Positions 12,361-24,145 of a stretch of DNA of 64,000 nucleotides are shown here, piece by piece. Position 1 is the stretch's first letter, and each line of letters opens with the position of its first letter. The DNA is from Plasmopara viticola. Lineage: Eukaryota; Oomycota; Peronosporomycetes; Peronosporales; Peronosporaceae. The stretch lies in assembly GCA_001695595.3 (NCBI GenBank), contig MBPM02000011.1:1116001-1180000 (forward strand), read 5' to 3'. Below the pieces are notes generated by a model, which did no database searches, was not told the origin of the DNA, and worked only from the letters and a program-made list of their open reading frames with translations. A program made the position numbers and the translations under genes.

Positions 12361-15300
12361 ATGGAGCGACTAGATGGCGCAAAGAAGCTGTCGGGAACGA
12401 TGTCGCCCCGAGGGCTGCTAAAACGCGGTTGGAACGGTGTCACGAGTCCGTTAACGACAATAAAAGACTCGTTGAGTGCTGTGGGAACGCCTCGTTCTGT
12501 AGCTGCGAACCCTTCGAGTCGCATGACGCTTCCTAGCCCCACTGAATATCCAAGCCTCTTTGACGTGCGGAATCCTAGCTCCACACGCTCGGTCGATGGA
12601 GCGACAGCCTTTCTTCACAAGCAGGAAGTGGAATCGCGCCTGCCGCAATCTGCACGTGAGAGCGTCAGTGCAAGAACAGAATCTTGGAGCTCGGACCGGA
12701 CGACTTCTAGAAGTAGCAGACGGACGGATGAGGTGGCGAATGTTGCTCAAGTGGACGAAGAGCAAACGTATCAGTTGGTGCGTCATCACAATTTGCACTC
12801 AGTACTGACGAACCCTAAGGCTAACAATTGGAGTGGCCAACTTCTCGACGCTCTGTATCCAACGTTGGATGTCGACATTGCTTTGGCCCCATTTCCGGGA
12901 CTTGCAGATGTGTCAACTCGCGACTTTCAGCCGTACTTGCACAAATTTGGGACGAACGCATCCAAGTATGAAGAAAATCATGTGAAACCAGTTAGTGAAC
13001 AGCTTTCGTCAAGCAATGTGCCATCAATTTCCGTTGCAGATGGTAGAACGATCTCTTGCTGCATTTTCTAGTGCTAAATTTGTCGACTTACTCAAATTGC
13101 TGCCATGCCGTTTCGTGTCGCAGGCGACGTGGCCAAATGCCTTCAGACTGTACCCACCCTGTATTTTCAACCAGGCTTTGACCTGGCAGATCCGAACACG
13201 TTTCAAGAGGTCATGAGTATGGCCAACGTTACGTCGCTACAAGAAGAGGTGTTTTATTATGTTCTTTCAATTTGTTGGTGAGGCTTCTTACAACAGCGGA
13301 TAATTGCATTGTTTTTAATTGATTAGCTGACGACATACCTGGATCGCGTAGAATTTACACTTCTTCGTCAAGTATCGTCTCGGTCAAATCGTTTTTTCGA
13401 AGCATCGGCAGACCAAGAAGTCATGAAGCAGTCGATCAGAGCTGCGTGCGATCAGGTGGCAACCCTCAGGTGCCTGATAGTTTTTCCATTAATTGCTAAA
13501 ATCTGCTCATGCTAAAATAATGTCGTTTTGTTTTAGAAAAACGATGGAGCGATTGCGAACCATTCTTGCTGATAAAACTCTTGATATTGTAAGTTTGCAC
13601 CGACGGCAGAAACGAATAAAAGAGCTTTACGATCTAGTGACGATGGTGGAGGAGGTGAAGAGTGCCGAGTCCGCTGTTGAGGCTTTAGTACAATGTCAAG
13701 ACTATACAAACGCCTTGAATTTGATTGAAAATTCGCAAACAACTTTGAAGGAGCATTTGCAAGGCATTCATGGACTCAGCTCGCTTAATGAGAAGTTTTG
13801 TGGTTATCGTGGCTTAATTAGCTTCCAAATATCGCAACGTTTCATCTCGATCATTACGTCTCCTGATTGGACATTCCGGGATGAAAAGGAGCCAGCTATC
13901 TCCGGTGAAATGAGGCAGAACAGCTTTGGTGATGGGAAGAACAATGTACAACAAGATATCATGCGACTTGTGGATGTACTTTTTCGCTTGGATGCTTTAG
14001 ATGAGACCGTTAAGACATATCTTGATCATTTATACGAAGAAATTCGCGTTGTTGTAAAGACAGTAGTCACGGAAACGATCACGGTTTCGTCCAGCAACAA
14101 GAATGGCAGTGTCTTTGATTTAGGTGCGTCTTCCGAAAGTGAGTCTAAAGTTTCGATTCAGCTGCGAGCGTTGACATCGGATGAATTCCTCCAGTGTGTG
14201 CAGATGATCTTTGAGCATTTGCTGATGCTATTAAAACGAGCCGTAATGGTGCAAGAAAATTTGGTGAGGTCCATGCAAAATAAGATTAATGAGGCTATTG
14301 AAGAGGAAAAAGTGCAGAAGGCAGCAAATAGCCATGAATGTTACAGTAATACTGATGGAGAGGTCGAAACACCTACAAGCACTACGTCAGAGAGACATTC
14401 GTCACTTAAACATATTGGTGATGAACATAAGGCGTCAGGCGATTGGAAGAAAAAGGCGCGTTGCGCTAAAGTAATTCGAGAAATTGACGAAGTTGTGCGT
14501 AAAATGTGTGAGTTTTCACAGCGCAGTGTTTCAAACTTATTTGCTGTAAGAAAAGAAGTTCAGGCGGTTTACACGATGCCACAACTGCGCAAGTTGTACG
14601 ATTCTACGATGGAATTCGTCCTCTGTATCGAAAAGCTCACGAGCAAGACAGACTACACACTCAAAAGTTCTCTTTTCTCTCAGCTCAAGTTGTTTCTTGA
14701 GAAATACCATCAAACACAGGTGACCAAATTGGTGTCAACATTAGATCATGAGATGTGGAAAAGTACGGAAGTGTCCGAGTTGCGACATAAAGCTCTCGAC
14801 GATCTATCTAGTGGGCGCGGTGTTTCGCTTCTTCTTTCCAACGACCGAGAGATTACCGGTGAAACAGCACCTCCCCGAAAGATGGTTTCCATTTGCGGTA
14901 AATCTTTTCGGGTTGTATGGTCGGTCCTCCTAATGCTGGAGATTGCGATGAACTATATGTCATGCGCCGCCAATTTTCCTGTACTAGCAACCGACGTGCT
15001 CCAGCGTTCTATCGAGATATTTCGGGTACGCTGCTTGCACAGATGTCAAGACGATACCTCGCTCACAGTATTCTTTTGTAATTTAAAGTTATATAATTCA
15101 AGGACGACTCAACTCGTACTTGGCGCCGGTGCAATGCAAATTGCTCGTCTTAAGAGTATTTCAGCACGGCATCTAGGTAAACACCGAACCTGTATATATA
15201 ATTATCAAGCTGATCTCAATATGATCTTTTTCGACGTATCGCAGCTTTGGCTTCGCAGTCGCTAGAGCTGTCTATGACTCTCATTCCTCACATTAAGGCC

Positions 15301-15916
15301 GCTTTGGCAGCTCATTTTACAGACCGCCAGAAGCTACTTTTAGATGAATTTGACCGCGTTCTTCGAGACTATGCTGAACACAACGAAAAGATATTTAGCA
15401 AATTTACAAGCATTGTAGAGGATCAAATTATGAAGCGTTTTTTGGAGAACGTTGCGACAGAGGTGCGTTACTGTCATCAAAGCAGCGATTGCTTGGACTT
15501 TTAGCCTGATAAATCGTTCTTTTAAGGTTGACTATGATGATGCCAGCCTCGCCATACCGACGAAACCGATGCGCAGCATAACGCAGAGCACTTTAAAGCT
15601 TTATGCTGTGCTAAAACCCATTTTATCTCCGCCACAGATGAAAGATGTTATGTCGCGGGTGTTCGACATGTTTACACAGAAGTTGCTAGAGTGTTTTAAA
15701 TTGGTGCAGCCACAAACGGCCTCAGGCAAGGAACGGTGCGTGACCGCAAATTTCGCAACTGATTTGCTCAGATTGTTTGTCTGACAGTTGGCGTTTTGTG
15801 TTAGTGTTGTGGACGACATTGAAGTGTTTATGCAAAGCTTTAAAGACGTGACCGAGCTAACATTTGACGGATGTGCACTTCTAAATCACTGTAAAACTGT
15901 TTACAGCGGGTCGTAA
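12361..15916 (+). CDS. VPS54: VPS54, GARP-complex tethering subunit
   Basis: Vps54 is the GARP subunit that tethers endosome-derived vesicles at the trans-Golgi network. Eight exons: 12361-13042, 13124-13248, 13327-13469, 13537-15025, 15089-15176, 15245-15462, 15527-15735, 15805-15916, giving about 1021 residues. All junctions are GT-AG and the phases fit. Family marks are FQPGFDLADPNTF near residue 242, a coiled-coil-like helical region encoded by exon 4, and the conserved C-terminal core NSRTTQLVLGAGAMQ (816-830). I chose the ATG at 12361; the in-frame codon further upstream at 12340 is TTG. The intron at 15026-15088 is 63 bp, in phase and stop-free, so retention would add 21 residues. I remove it because the family core reads straight across it. 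The N-terminal 150 residues are Ser/Arg-rich and probably disordered. Its 3' end faces SmE. Confidence 0.93.
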
Positions 15917-16068
15917 AGCAATAAAATTCCTTGATCATTTAATCTTCAAACCAATTTTTGTATTTGACAAGTACAAAGCTTTCCTGAGTGCATTCACCAA
16001 TAGAAGTATTTAGAATAGACCAAAGCTGCATAGCTAGAAAATTATTTGTATTTGGCTTCTTGTGATGA

Positions 16069-16430
16069 CTAGTTCGATCCATTCGACACGTCGACGGCCA
16101 TCATGAGCGTGATGGTATCGCCCTTCAGCAAGACGCGACCCAGTGGCGTACGTTTGAGATTTTTCACATCTAATTCCTCAGCATCGTCTAGCACCAAGTT
16201 CATGTACTCATCGAATCCCATGATACGGCCTTCAATTCGTGTGTTCACCTGCTCGTACAGCCACACCTGAATGCGAGATTTCTATACAAACAACCACACC
16301 ATATCTTGAATCAAACATTTTGGTAAAAGACGTTTGATTCTGTTTCCCAAAGCACGTCACTTACATTCTGCAGGAATCTGAACATCAGATTGATGGGCTG
16401 GGTCATCAATTTTTGCACTTTGGTACTCAT
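16069..16430 (-). CDS. SNRPE: Small nuclear ribonucleoprotein E (SmE)
   Basis: SmE is one of the seven Sm proteins forming the ring on spliceosomal U snRNAs. Two exons on the minus strand, 16365-16430 and 16069-16281, are separated by an 83-bp GT-AG intron and encode 92 residues, the same length as human SmE. Exon 1 gives an N-terminus of the SmE type ([20 protein letters not shown]). Exon 2 carries the Sm1 motif ([21 protein letters not shown]) and the Sm2 motif ([13 protein letters not shown]). It is convergent with VPS54; the stop codons are about 150 bp apart. Conservation leaves little doubt. Confidence 0.97.
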
Positions 16431-17612
16431 GGTTGCTGGTCCAGAATAAACAATATATGGGCACTCTGTTGGTCGCACAAGTAATAGATGCTCAGTATTA
16501 TCGCATCAATACACTCTTTAAGACTGGCAAGACAGCTCTTGGCGACGCATACCGATTCCGCTGTTTGTCTTTCCCTTCGAGAGATCCCACGTATTACAGC
16601 CACCATATACTATGAGGCTCTGATTGGCTCAAATATAAGTAATGAATAATAAGTAGCAAAACGGTATTAAAAAAACGGTGTTTTCGGTTTTGATATGCAC
16701 TATCTATCGTTGAGAATTGATGAGCTTTTTAACGTTGTAGCTGCAGCTCTGGAATGATTACAGAACTGCGTTACGATGGTATTGTGACATCGATGATACT
16801 GACACGACAATACTCGCTGCAGAGTAGAGCTTCGGCAACGTTGCATGTCAAGCACAATGCATGGAATTACATACAGAGCACAATTAATAAATAGTTCTCA
16901 TGCGCATCATTGGTAGTGAGTCTGGACTAGGCAATTACTAAATGAATTTTCTAATTTTTTTTATGAGTTTCAGCATATTGTGATGCCAAAGAAATGCGAT
17001 GATGATAATCTCAATCGGGAATCGAATAAAGCAAGAGCTTCTAGAAAGCAATTGATTAGATGGCGAAAATGCAAGCACTCAGCCACCACTGACGGGTTTG
17101 GACGATCAGAGGCGATACTGGAACTCTGTTTGTAAAGAGCTCGTCGTAGTGATGCGTGATCTGGCTCGAAACCTTGCAAAGGAGCGTAGGAGGTATACAG
17201 CTATTAGAGCTTAACTAGCTGGTCATAACAAAAAAAACATTTAAAAGCGCCAATTCACCATCAACTTTCACATAAAAAAGAATGTCGTCTTCGTCAGTGG
17301 GCACAAAAGAAAAGCTTTACAGAGAGTTCGCTGCCTGTGATCTCACAAGCTGCGCACGTCCTTTTACTTCGAGGCAGATTGTAGTCTGAAATGCTGACAG
17401 TATAATATATGTTGTGTTCAAAGCGAAGGTACTTAAAAGCGCGAAATATTGGGGTGTTAAGTGCTACAGAGTAAATGTTACGGCATAATTATAAAATAGA
17501 AGTAGTATCATCACACGACGGCATCATCGGCACATTTGGAAAAAAAAGTAATATTACTCAACTCACGACGGCATCAAACGGCTTTTCATTTTAGCCTTGC
17601 GCGCCTAAAATT
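16431..17612. other. Intergenic region between SmE and the carnitine acyltransferase
   Basis: This holds the SmE 5' flank and the acyltransferase 5' flank. No gene is supported. Just before the acyltransferase ATG, at 17586-17594, TCATTTTAG resembles an oomycete initiator element and would place transcription start about 25 nt from the ATG. The rest is AT-rich with no recognisable structure. Confidence 0.55.
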
Positions 17613-19478
17613 ATGCGTGTGCCATCACCGCTGCGTCCGTTGTCAGCTCAAATTCGTGTGCTGGGCTCAGCGGCGGGCGTGCAACAACCCGGCTGGTTTA
17701 ACCGCATGCTACTTACCAACGAGTATAATCTTCCGCGCTTGCCTGTACCGCGGCTTGACGAGACTGTGCAGCGCTACCTGGAGAGTGTGCGACCATTGGT
17801 CAGCACCAAGGATTGGGAGGCACACAAAGAGTTAGCAAAGTCCTTTGGGGTCACGGAAGGTCGCCAGCTACAGGAATTACTTCTAAAACGCGAGCTAAAA
17901 CAAGCAATGGGCCGTGCCTACCCCTTTAGCTACATTGAGCAAGATTGGGACAAAATGTATCTTGGAGGCCGCTATCAAAACCCAATCAACGTTAACCCAT
18001 CTTATGGTCTGGTCGACGAAACTGATGGCAATCTTCAAGGCATGATATCTCGCAGTGCCGCCTTCGTGCGCTCAATGGTCAAATGGTGGACCAAGGTCAA
18101 GAACAGCGACCTAGAACAAGACAAGGATCAGTGTATGAGTGGCTTTGCGCGTCAGTATGGTACTGCTAGAATTCCCAATAAGGGCTGTGATGTATTGACG
18201 TCGCACCCGCGTGCGACGCATATCGTAGTCATGACGGAAAATAATTATTTTAGACTGGACGTGCTCAGCCCCGATGGCAAGCAATTGCTGACTCAGAGGC
18301 AACTTGAAGCGCAGCTAGACTTCATATTAAATACGTCGTCTCAGGGCGATCACGATGATGTGGATGTGTCTACACTTACGGCAGAGAAACGCGACACGTG
18401 GGCACAAATTCGCGAAGATTTGGTGGCACACCACCCTGTGAATGCCGAAACGCTCCAAGTAATCGACTCGGCGCTCTTTGTGTTGATATTAGAGCATCGC
18501 AATCCTTCTGATATGAGCCAGCGTACGGAATTGTCATTGCACGGACAGGGATGCTATCGCTGGTTTGACAAACTCCAAGTCATGGTCCAGCCAGACGGCC
18601 ACTTGGCACTGAATTTTGAGCACTCGTTTTCGGATGGCACAATTTGGAACCGCTGGTTACACGAATGCTGGCATGATATGCGTGGTAGTGATTCTAAGTA
18701 TGCACCCCTCGAGAACATGCCAGAGTTTACCAATGCTACCAAGCCGAAAAAGTTAAAGTGGAAGCTGTCAAACAATTTGGTGGATGACGTTAAAAAGGCC
18801 GAGCGCCATTTTGTCGACTTTTGTGGCAATTTGAACTCAGAGTTTCTCATGTACACCAACTTTGCGAAAAGCGAATGCAAACAGTGGAAACTTAGCCCGG
18901 ATGGCATTGCACAAATGGCACTACAATTAGCGTTTTATCGTACGCATGGCAAGATCGCCCCGACGTATGAGTCGTGCTCGACGCGCCTTTTTCATCATGG
19001 ACGCACGGAAACAATTCGTTCGGCAACCCCTGCGGCTGAGGCTTTCGTCAAGAGTGTGGAGACTGGCGCGAATATCACCACGCAGCGTGACCTTTTAGTA
19101 GCTGCCGTGAATCGCCACGTGAAAATGGCTACAACGGCGCAAAAGGGATTGGGCGTTGACCGTCACTTGACCGCTTTAAATTCGATCGCCAACCAACATG
19201 AAATTACCAGTGATTTTCTGGCATCTTCTGTGCGTGCCAAAAGCACGAACTTCCTGATCTCTTCGAGCAACGTCACCATGCCGTTCTTGCAGTACTTCTC
19301 GTTCGGTGCTGTCGTACCTCACGGGTACGGGGTGGGTTACTTGCTTCATAACAAGAGCATCAACGTCAGCCTTACAAATTACAAGGACAGCTGCACTTCG
19401 GATGGTGGGACGATGAAAATGGCGTTGGAAAGTTCGCTCGACACAATTAAAGCTCTTGCGGACAACTCTGCCCCTTAG
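17613..19478 (+). CDS. Choline/carnitine O-acyltransferase family enzyme (CPT2/CrAT-like)
   Basis: A single-exon protein of 621 residues. Enzymes of this family move acyl groups between CoA and carnitine so that acyl chains can cross mitochondrial or peroxisomal membranes. The catalytic histidine lies in NFEHSFSDG (His337). Also present are an N-terminal substrate-fold block (PRLPVPRLDETVQRYL, 41-56), GVDRHL (514-519) and YGVGYLLHN (572-580), in the usual order. The length fits the CPT2/CrAT group rather than membrane-anchored CPT1, and no transmembrane helix pair is seen. The first 20 residues are basic and lack acidic residues, which fits a mitochondrial presequence. There is no peroxisomal SKL-type C-terminus (it ends NSAP). 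Acyl-chain preference cannot be read from the sequence. Confidence 0.92.
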   Translation: MRVPSPLRPLSAQIRVLGSAAGVQQPGWFNRMLLTNEYNLPRLPVPRLDETVQRYLESVRPLVSTKDWEAHKELAKSFGVTEGRQLQELLLKRELKQAMGRAYPFSYIEQDWDKMYLGGRYQNPINVNPSYGLVDETDGNLQGMISRSAAFVRSMVKWWTKVKNSDLEQDKDQCMSGFARQYGTARIPNKGCDVLTSHPRATHIVVMTENNYFRLDVLSPDGKQLLTQRQLEAQLDFILNTSSQGDHDDVDVSTLTAEKRDTWAQIREDLVAHHPVNAETLQVIDSALFVLILEHRNPSDMSQRTELSLHGQGCYRWFDKLQVMVQPDGHLALNFEHSFSDGTIWNRWLHECWHDMRGSDSKYAPLENMPEFTNATKPKKLKWKLSNNLVDDVKKAERHFVDFCGNLNSEFLMYTNFAKSECKQWKLSPDGIAQMALQLAFYRTHGKIAPTYESCSTRLFHHGRTETIRSATPAAEAFVKSVETGANITTQRDLLVAAVNRHVKMATTAQKGLGVDRHLTALNSIANQHEITSDFLASSVRAKSTNFLISSSNVTMPFLQYFSFGAVVPHGYGVGYLLHNKSINVSLTNYKDSCTSDGGTMKMALESSLDTIKALADNSAP

Positions 19479-20674
19479 CACTACGGCTTTTAATTAGTAT
19501 ACTTTAAATTTTGCCTAAAAAATTAAAGGACCGCCAGCACTGTATTTAAGATGTCATATCTATCTGAAGAAAAACATCAATATATTCATGTACCGGAACA
19601 TCAAAATAAACCTCTGCCAGGGCAGAACCAAATTTTCTTGTACCCACATCTAAATCCATAAAATTTGTATCGAATACGGATGTTTCAAAGGAGCAAGCAG
19701 CAAGCGCCTCTTCCGACAATCATGTCACACGAGACGCGCTGTTCAATGCACGAGACAGTGCCTGTTACGGTACCCTGACGACGTGCTGCTTCAGCTGACG
19801 CAATTGTTTTAGTATCTCAAGGATCGACAGGCAAAATATAGTAGCAGTAGCTTCGGTGCTCGAACGTGTGGGTTTGCTACATCTCTTGTTGAGCATCACG
19901 CGAGACGTTCAGTGCTTTTTTCCTATGTCGTTTTGGCAAGAAAGAATGTCGCTAGTCCTCGGCCGTTGAGCGGCTGATTGATATGCATATTGTTGATACA
20001 GCGGAGCTGGTGAAAGCTCATTCCTTAGCGGGACCGTCAGTTTACGTCTTTAGCCTCGCTCTATACTTAGGTCATAAATTTTGTTATGAGCGATGATAGT
20101 AGAACTGTTTCACCTTTGCATGGGAGCTGAATCTGATTAAGGTCCGTCGATAAGAGTACCAATCCTACAATTACTTTGTAGCTCAACCAAGCAGTAATCA
20201 TTAGACCATGTTATGCTTTCTTTTTAGCTTCTCAGTACTGAGGGCCTTCTCATTGATGTCCAAATTATTGAATGACATAATTTACAAGGTGCGGTAATGG
20301 TATGACTTGCACTTAGTTTGTGTCACCCGATAATTCTATCCCCCACCAAGACATTGACTTCCTGATTCTGTACGGGCTCGAACTATCCTTTAGATCAATT
20401 GTCTACCAATATTCCAATGGCGAATTGCGTTTATAAGTAGCTTGCATAACAGAGCGAATAATCCCCAGGTATAATTTTTGTGTTAGAATTCAGGTCAATC
20501 AACTACCGTGTCGTCCGTGTCATGCCAAGTGCATAGTCGGTGTCTGATATAGGCGGCAAACATTCTTGAGACTCAAATCAATATCACAATTTCTATATAT
20601 CACTGCCATACTCTTGAAAGCACGCTACGCTATAGGATGACGATTTGGCTGCCCGTTGAGCACACTTGCGCCAC

Positions 20675-20733
20675 GCTCGTCTGTCACTCAGACGAGCTAA
20701 AGGTAGCCAGTCTCAAGCTTTATGGCTACCTTT
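20675..20733. repeat. Two adjacent perfect hairpins
   Basis: Hairpin 1 pairs GCTCGTCTG (20675-20683) with CAGACGAGC (20689-20697) across a 5-nt loop. Hairpin 2 pairs AAAGGTAGCCA (20699-20709) with TGGCTACCTTT (20723-20733) across a 13-nt loop. One base separates them. No surrounding coding frame is convincing. The pair may be a structured RNA element or a transposon terminus. Confidence 0.8.
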
Positions 20734-22095
20734 GACCCTCCATTCTGGACGTCGGGAGTAAAGAGAATTAAAGCTATCCTCAAAATCTACCGAACCCTTC
20801 TCGTGGGTCGCTCAAAGAGACCATTCAGCATCTGCTACGTTCGCCTTAGCCACATGCTTTCTCGCGAATAACGCTGGTGACGACGCTACACGACAACACG
20901 CACACATGATAATGGCACTTTCCCTTTTCTAAAAGAGATGGGGAACAGGAAGGCGTCCTAGCGCAATCGAGCGTACTACTTGCCTCACCCACAGCGGGCG
21001 TCTGGTAGACGCGGCTAAGAGTTAACAAGCTGTACCGCCAGAGATCAAGTTTCTTTCCGCCAGAACTGCCGCAGCTTTGAGATCAATCCGTCTTTCTGCA
21101 CATCGCTACAACCTTGAGCGCGTATCATTGCAACTTGCTCAAGTCGTATTCTTCGAGACAAATTGTGCGATTTTAACTAAGATTAGATTCAAATCCATTC
21201 GATGGGTGGCTATGACCGCGCATGATCTTATTCAAGTGCTGCCGTGTTCACCTGACCCCGCCTTGTACAAACCCTCGTAGAACTTTTAATATGTTTGCAT
21301 TGATCTAGAATCGTCAAGTGTATACGCTAAGTCTCTTTCAACGATGACCTCAAATGGAGCAATTAAGCACGAACGCAATTTAGTATGAGAGATAGTAGTG
21401 GCTAGATTTGCAGACTTTATAGCAGTCAAAAACTCCTGAAAGTTTTTTTTCTAACCAAAAAAACTTTATTAAGAAATTTTGAGGCCTAAATCCAAAAATT
21501 GACTTTGGAAGCCCAAACTGTCAAAAGAAAGGTTCGATGAACAGCACTTCCGGCTCAACATCGCCTACTGTGGATGGTACTGTCGTTACGTGAGTCATTT
21601 TGCTAGAAAAATGTGATCTCTTGCTTTCTACGGTGTACTATGGCAATTCGATCTATAGATCAAGGCAATGGCTTTCCAGTAGCGTAACGGTTTTGTTGAG
21701 ATTGACAATGGTCCAACCTTATTGGACCAGGATTGGCCGTGCGACGTATCAGCGCTTAAATTCTTTGCACGTTTAAGAATATGTGCATATCCACCTTCAC
21801 AACGGATGTGGATTCTTATCAAGTCACGCGTCGTCTCTCAATCGAGGCAGTGCACCGGGAGCTTCATAATGGAGCAATATCTTACTTTTACTACTAAACG
21901 TGGTGGGTCACCCATTTCAGATATGTAATACAAAAGCCCGTCATCTGCTAAAAAATCATGTTGCTTCGCACCTAACCGCACCAACCATTTTTGTCCAATC
22001 TCAATCTACTTGTCGGTACACAGCGCCTTAAGAAGAGCTACACACACATCATCTCGCGTTTACGCGGCACGGAATAAATCCGATGTCACATTTAA

Positions 22096-22182
22096 GCTAG
22101 CTTACAGCCAATTTTGGTAGTGCGTCAGCTGAAGCAATGCTGGCTTATAGCCAGTTTTTGGTAGAGAATCAGCTCAAGCATT
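22096..22182 (+). repeat. Imperfect tandem duplication, two units
   Basis: Unit 1 (22096-22138) and unit 2 (22139-22182) share the order GCT.GCTTA.AGCCA, TTTTGGTAG and TCAGCT.AAGCA with about ten differences. They are directly adjacent, head to tail, in non-coding repeat DNA. Confidence 0.7.
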
Positions 22183-24145
22183 CCGCGCTCCTGTCCTGTA
22201 CTACACGGACGCTCTAAGCCCGGCTATACCAGGATTAGAGCCTAAGGCAGGCTCTTCCGACATTTGAAAACGTATTTTGGAAGCGCTTATCCAATGCTAG
22301 TATAAGAAATTGGCAAGGCCAGGCAAAAAAGCTTCGAGTTGCACCATACCTATGTAAATCATTGGCAAGACCGGGCAAGTTCATTGAATCTATCCGGAAA
22401 AATAAAATCGTCCGACACAAAGTGGTCTGACCCTTATCGTAATCCACCCGACGGCAAAGCTGAATTATGTTCGCCAAAGATGAACCTATCCTCACTAGCG
22501 TAGAGCTTTTTCGTGCGCATGCACCCAAGCTCCCTCGCGGGTGAACACAGTTGTAATTGCTCTAACGACGATCATTAAAACTGTCATAAAGATTTCGTTC
22601 ATATTTTGTGGCTAAACAATTGCGTCGCTAGACAAAAACCTCAGCAGGACCATTTGAGAGCCCTGAGCCATGACCAATCAAATCATCAAAGATGATGATC
22701 GCGCCAAAGTGGTATGCCACTCTCTCTCGTGCGAAGTTGGTAATATTCGCTGACCTAGTCGAGTGCACTGTCCGTTGTAAATTTTGCCATGACTTTTTGT
22801 GAAGCATCTATTTTAAAATTCGGCGTCTGAGTAGGTACGGTGACCGCATTAAACTTAAATAGACGAGCACGATGCGCCTCTTGCCATTAGGCATTCGGTT
22901 ACCGAATGGTGGCGCGAAATGAAATAACGCCGTTCTCGTCTCGTACTTTGCCTTTGAGACGTCATGCAATTTCTTTGTTTCAACATACGCCTTTACAAGG
23001 AGAGGATGCCGAAGGCAGACTGTCTTATTTTTTTTTAAATAAAGATAATGCGAATCTAATAAAAAAAAATAGATCGGAGATCTACACCCTGCACTAAGTG
23101 CCTCTTCTTGTGGTCAAAACCTGCTTTGTTGTATAGTCATGAAAAGTTAGTTTTATCCCAGGCACAATTCCGGCTTACTGTCGACTTGATTAGCGTCATA
23201 AAGCTCTTACATAGATCTCGTTCAGCTCAGACGAAGCATTTGCGAATGTTCATTTTATAAGAATGCTATTAAAGGGTCAGGTTCTCTCTGTCCAAAAAAG
23301 TTGCCCTACGCTGCTCGACAAGCGTCATGTGCCTTCGTTTTCTCTTTCAAGAACCGATTGTGCAAGCTGTGCTCATTAAGGCCCTTACTTAGCGGAATAC
23401 ATTTTACTTCACATGCATCAGAAGAACAGCGACCCGGAGCCCTCGACCAGACCGACTATGTCACGCAGGGCCTCCAACAAGTGTTCTTTACGACGCGCGT
23501 TGATCAGTGTGGGCTGCATGTCACTCCACGTGTATCGTGTTTTGCCTCGACTTTTGCCACAGGCAACTGCGTGATTAATGGTATGTAGTTAGTTCTGACA
23601 CCAATGAGCATCTCCCAAGAGATAGAGCGCCACTGCAGTAGGTACTGATCCATACTATCTCAGCTTGCGACCAACCATTCCACCTGCATACATGTGAATG
23701 CTGCTTCGCGCGAGCATCGCTCAGTGATTTACTTGCTCTCTACGTTTTGGACTTTAGTTTTGTCGTTATCTTATCTCGTGAAATTTTTCGCAAATTAATC
23801 ATTACATTGCTGATCCAGCAGACACGATATAGCATTACTTAACCAGCAAATGCTTAATGTGCGCGCTTTGATCATGTTATGCTCTGATTTCCGTCAGAAA
23901 ATTGCATGCAGAACATAATCATTCCACTTACACTCGTAGCTCGTCATCCATGAAGTAGAGGTGCCGTTGTATTAGTAAGATTTTTGCTATTAATACGTGA
24001 TGTAAATTTATTCAAGCACTGCGAATATCAAGTACTAAGTGGTTAGTCTGCAGATTCGACTGAGTGACGATAAAAATGCAGCGCCCAGTCTACAAATTTC
24101 GACGCCGATACTTGCACCGACTTTTTTATTCCTCGTCAACGCGAC

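Larger units (their letters stand above)
19479..24145. other. Repeat-rich intergenic region
   Basis: No intact gene is supported. Two adjacent perfect hairpins lie at 20675-20733 and an 11-bp hairpin (AAAGTTTTTTT / AAAAAAACTTT) at 21439-21467. A 43-44-bp imperfect tandem duplication lies at 22096-22182. The segment around 22750-22850 shares GAGTGCACTGT and GACCGCATT landmarks with 5203-5275, suggesting a common repeat family. Poly-T and poly-A runs flank 23030-23070. Confidence 0.5.

Noticed and set aside
20675..20700. Helitron 3' terminus
   Set aside because: CTAA follows the hairpin directly, without the usual 10-12-nt spacer, and no Rep/helicase or 5' TC end was recognised.
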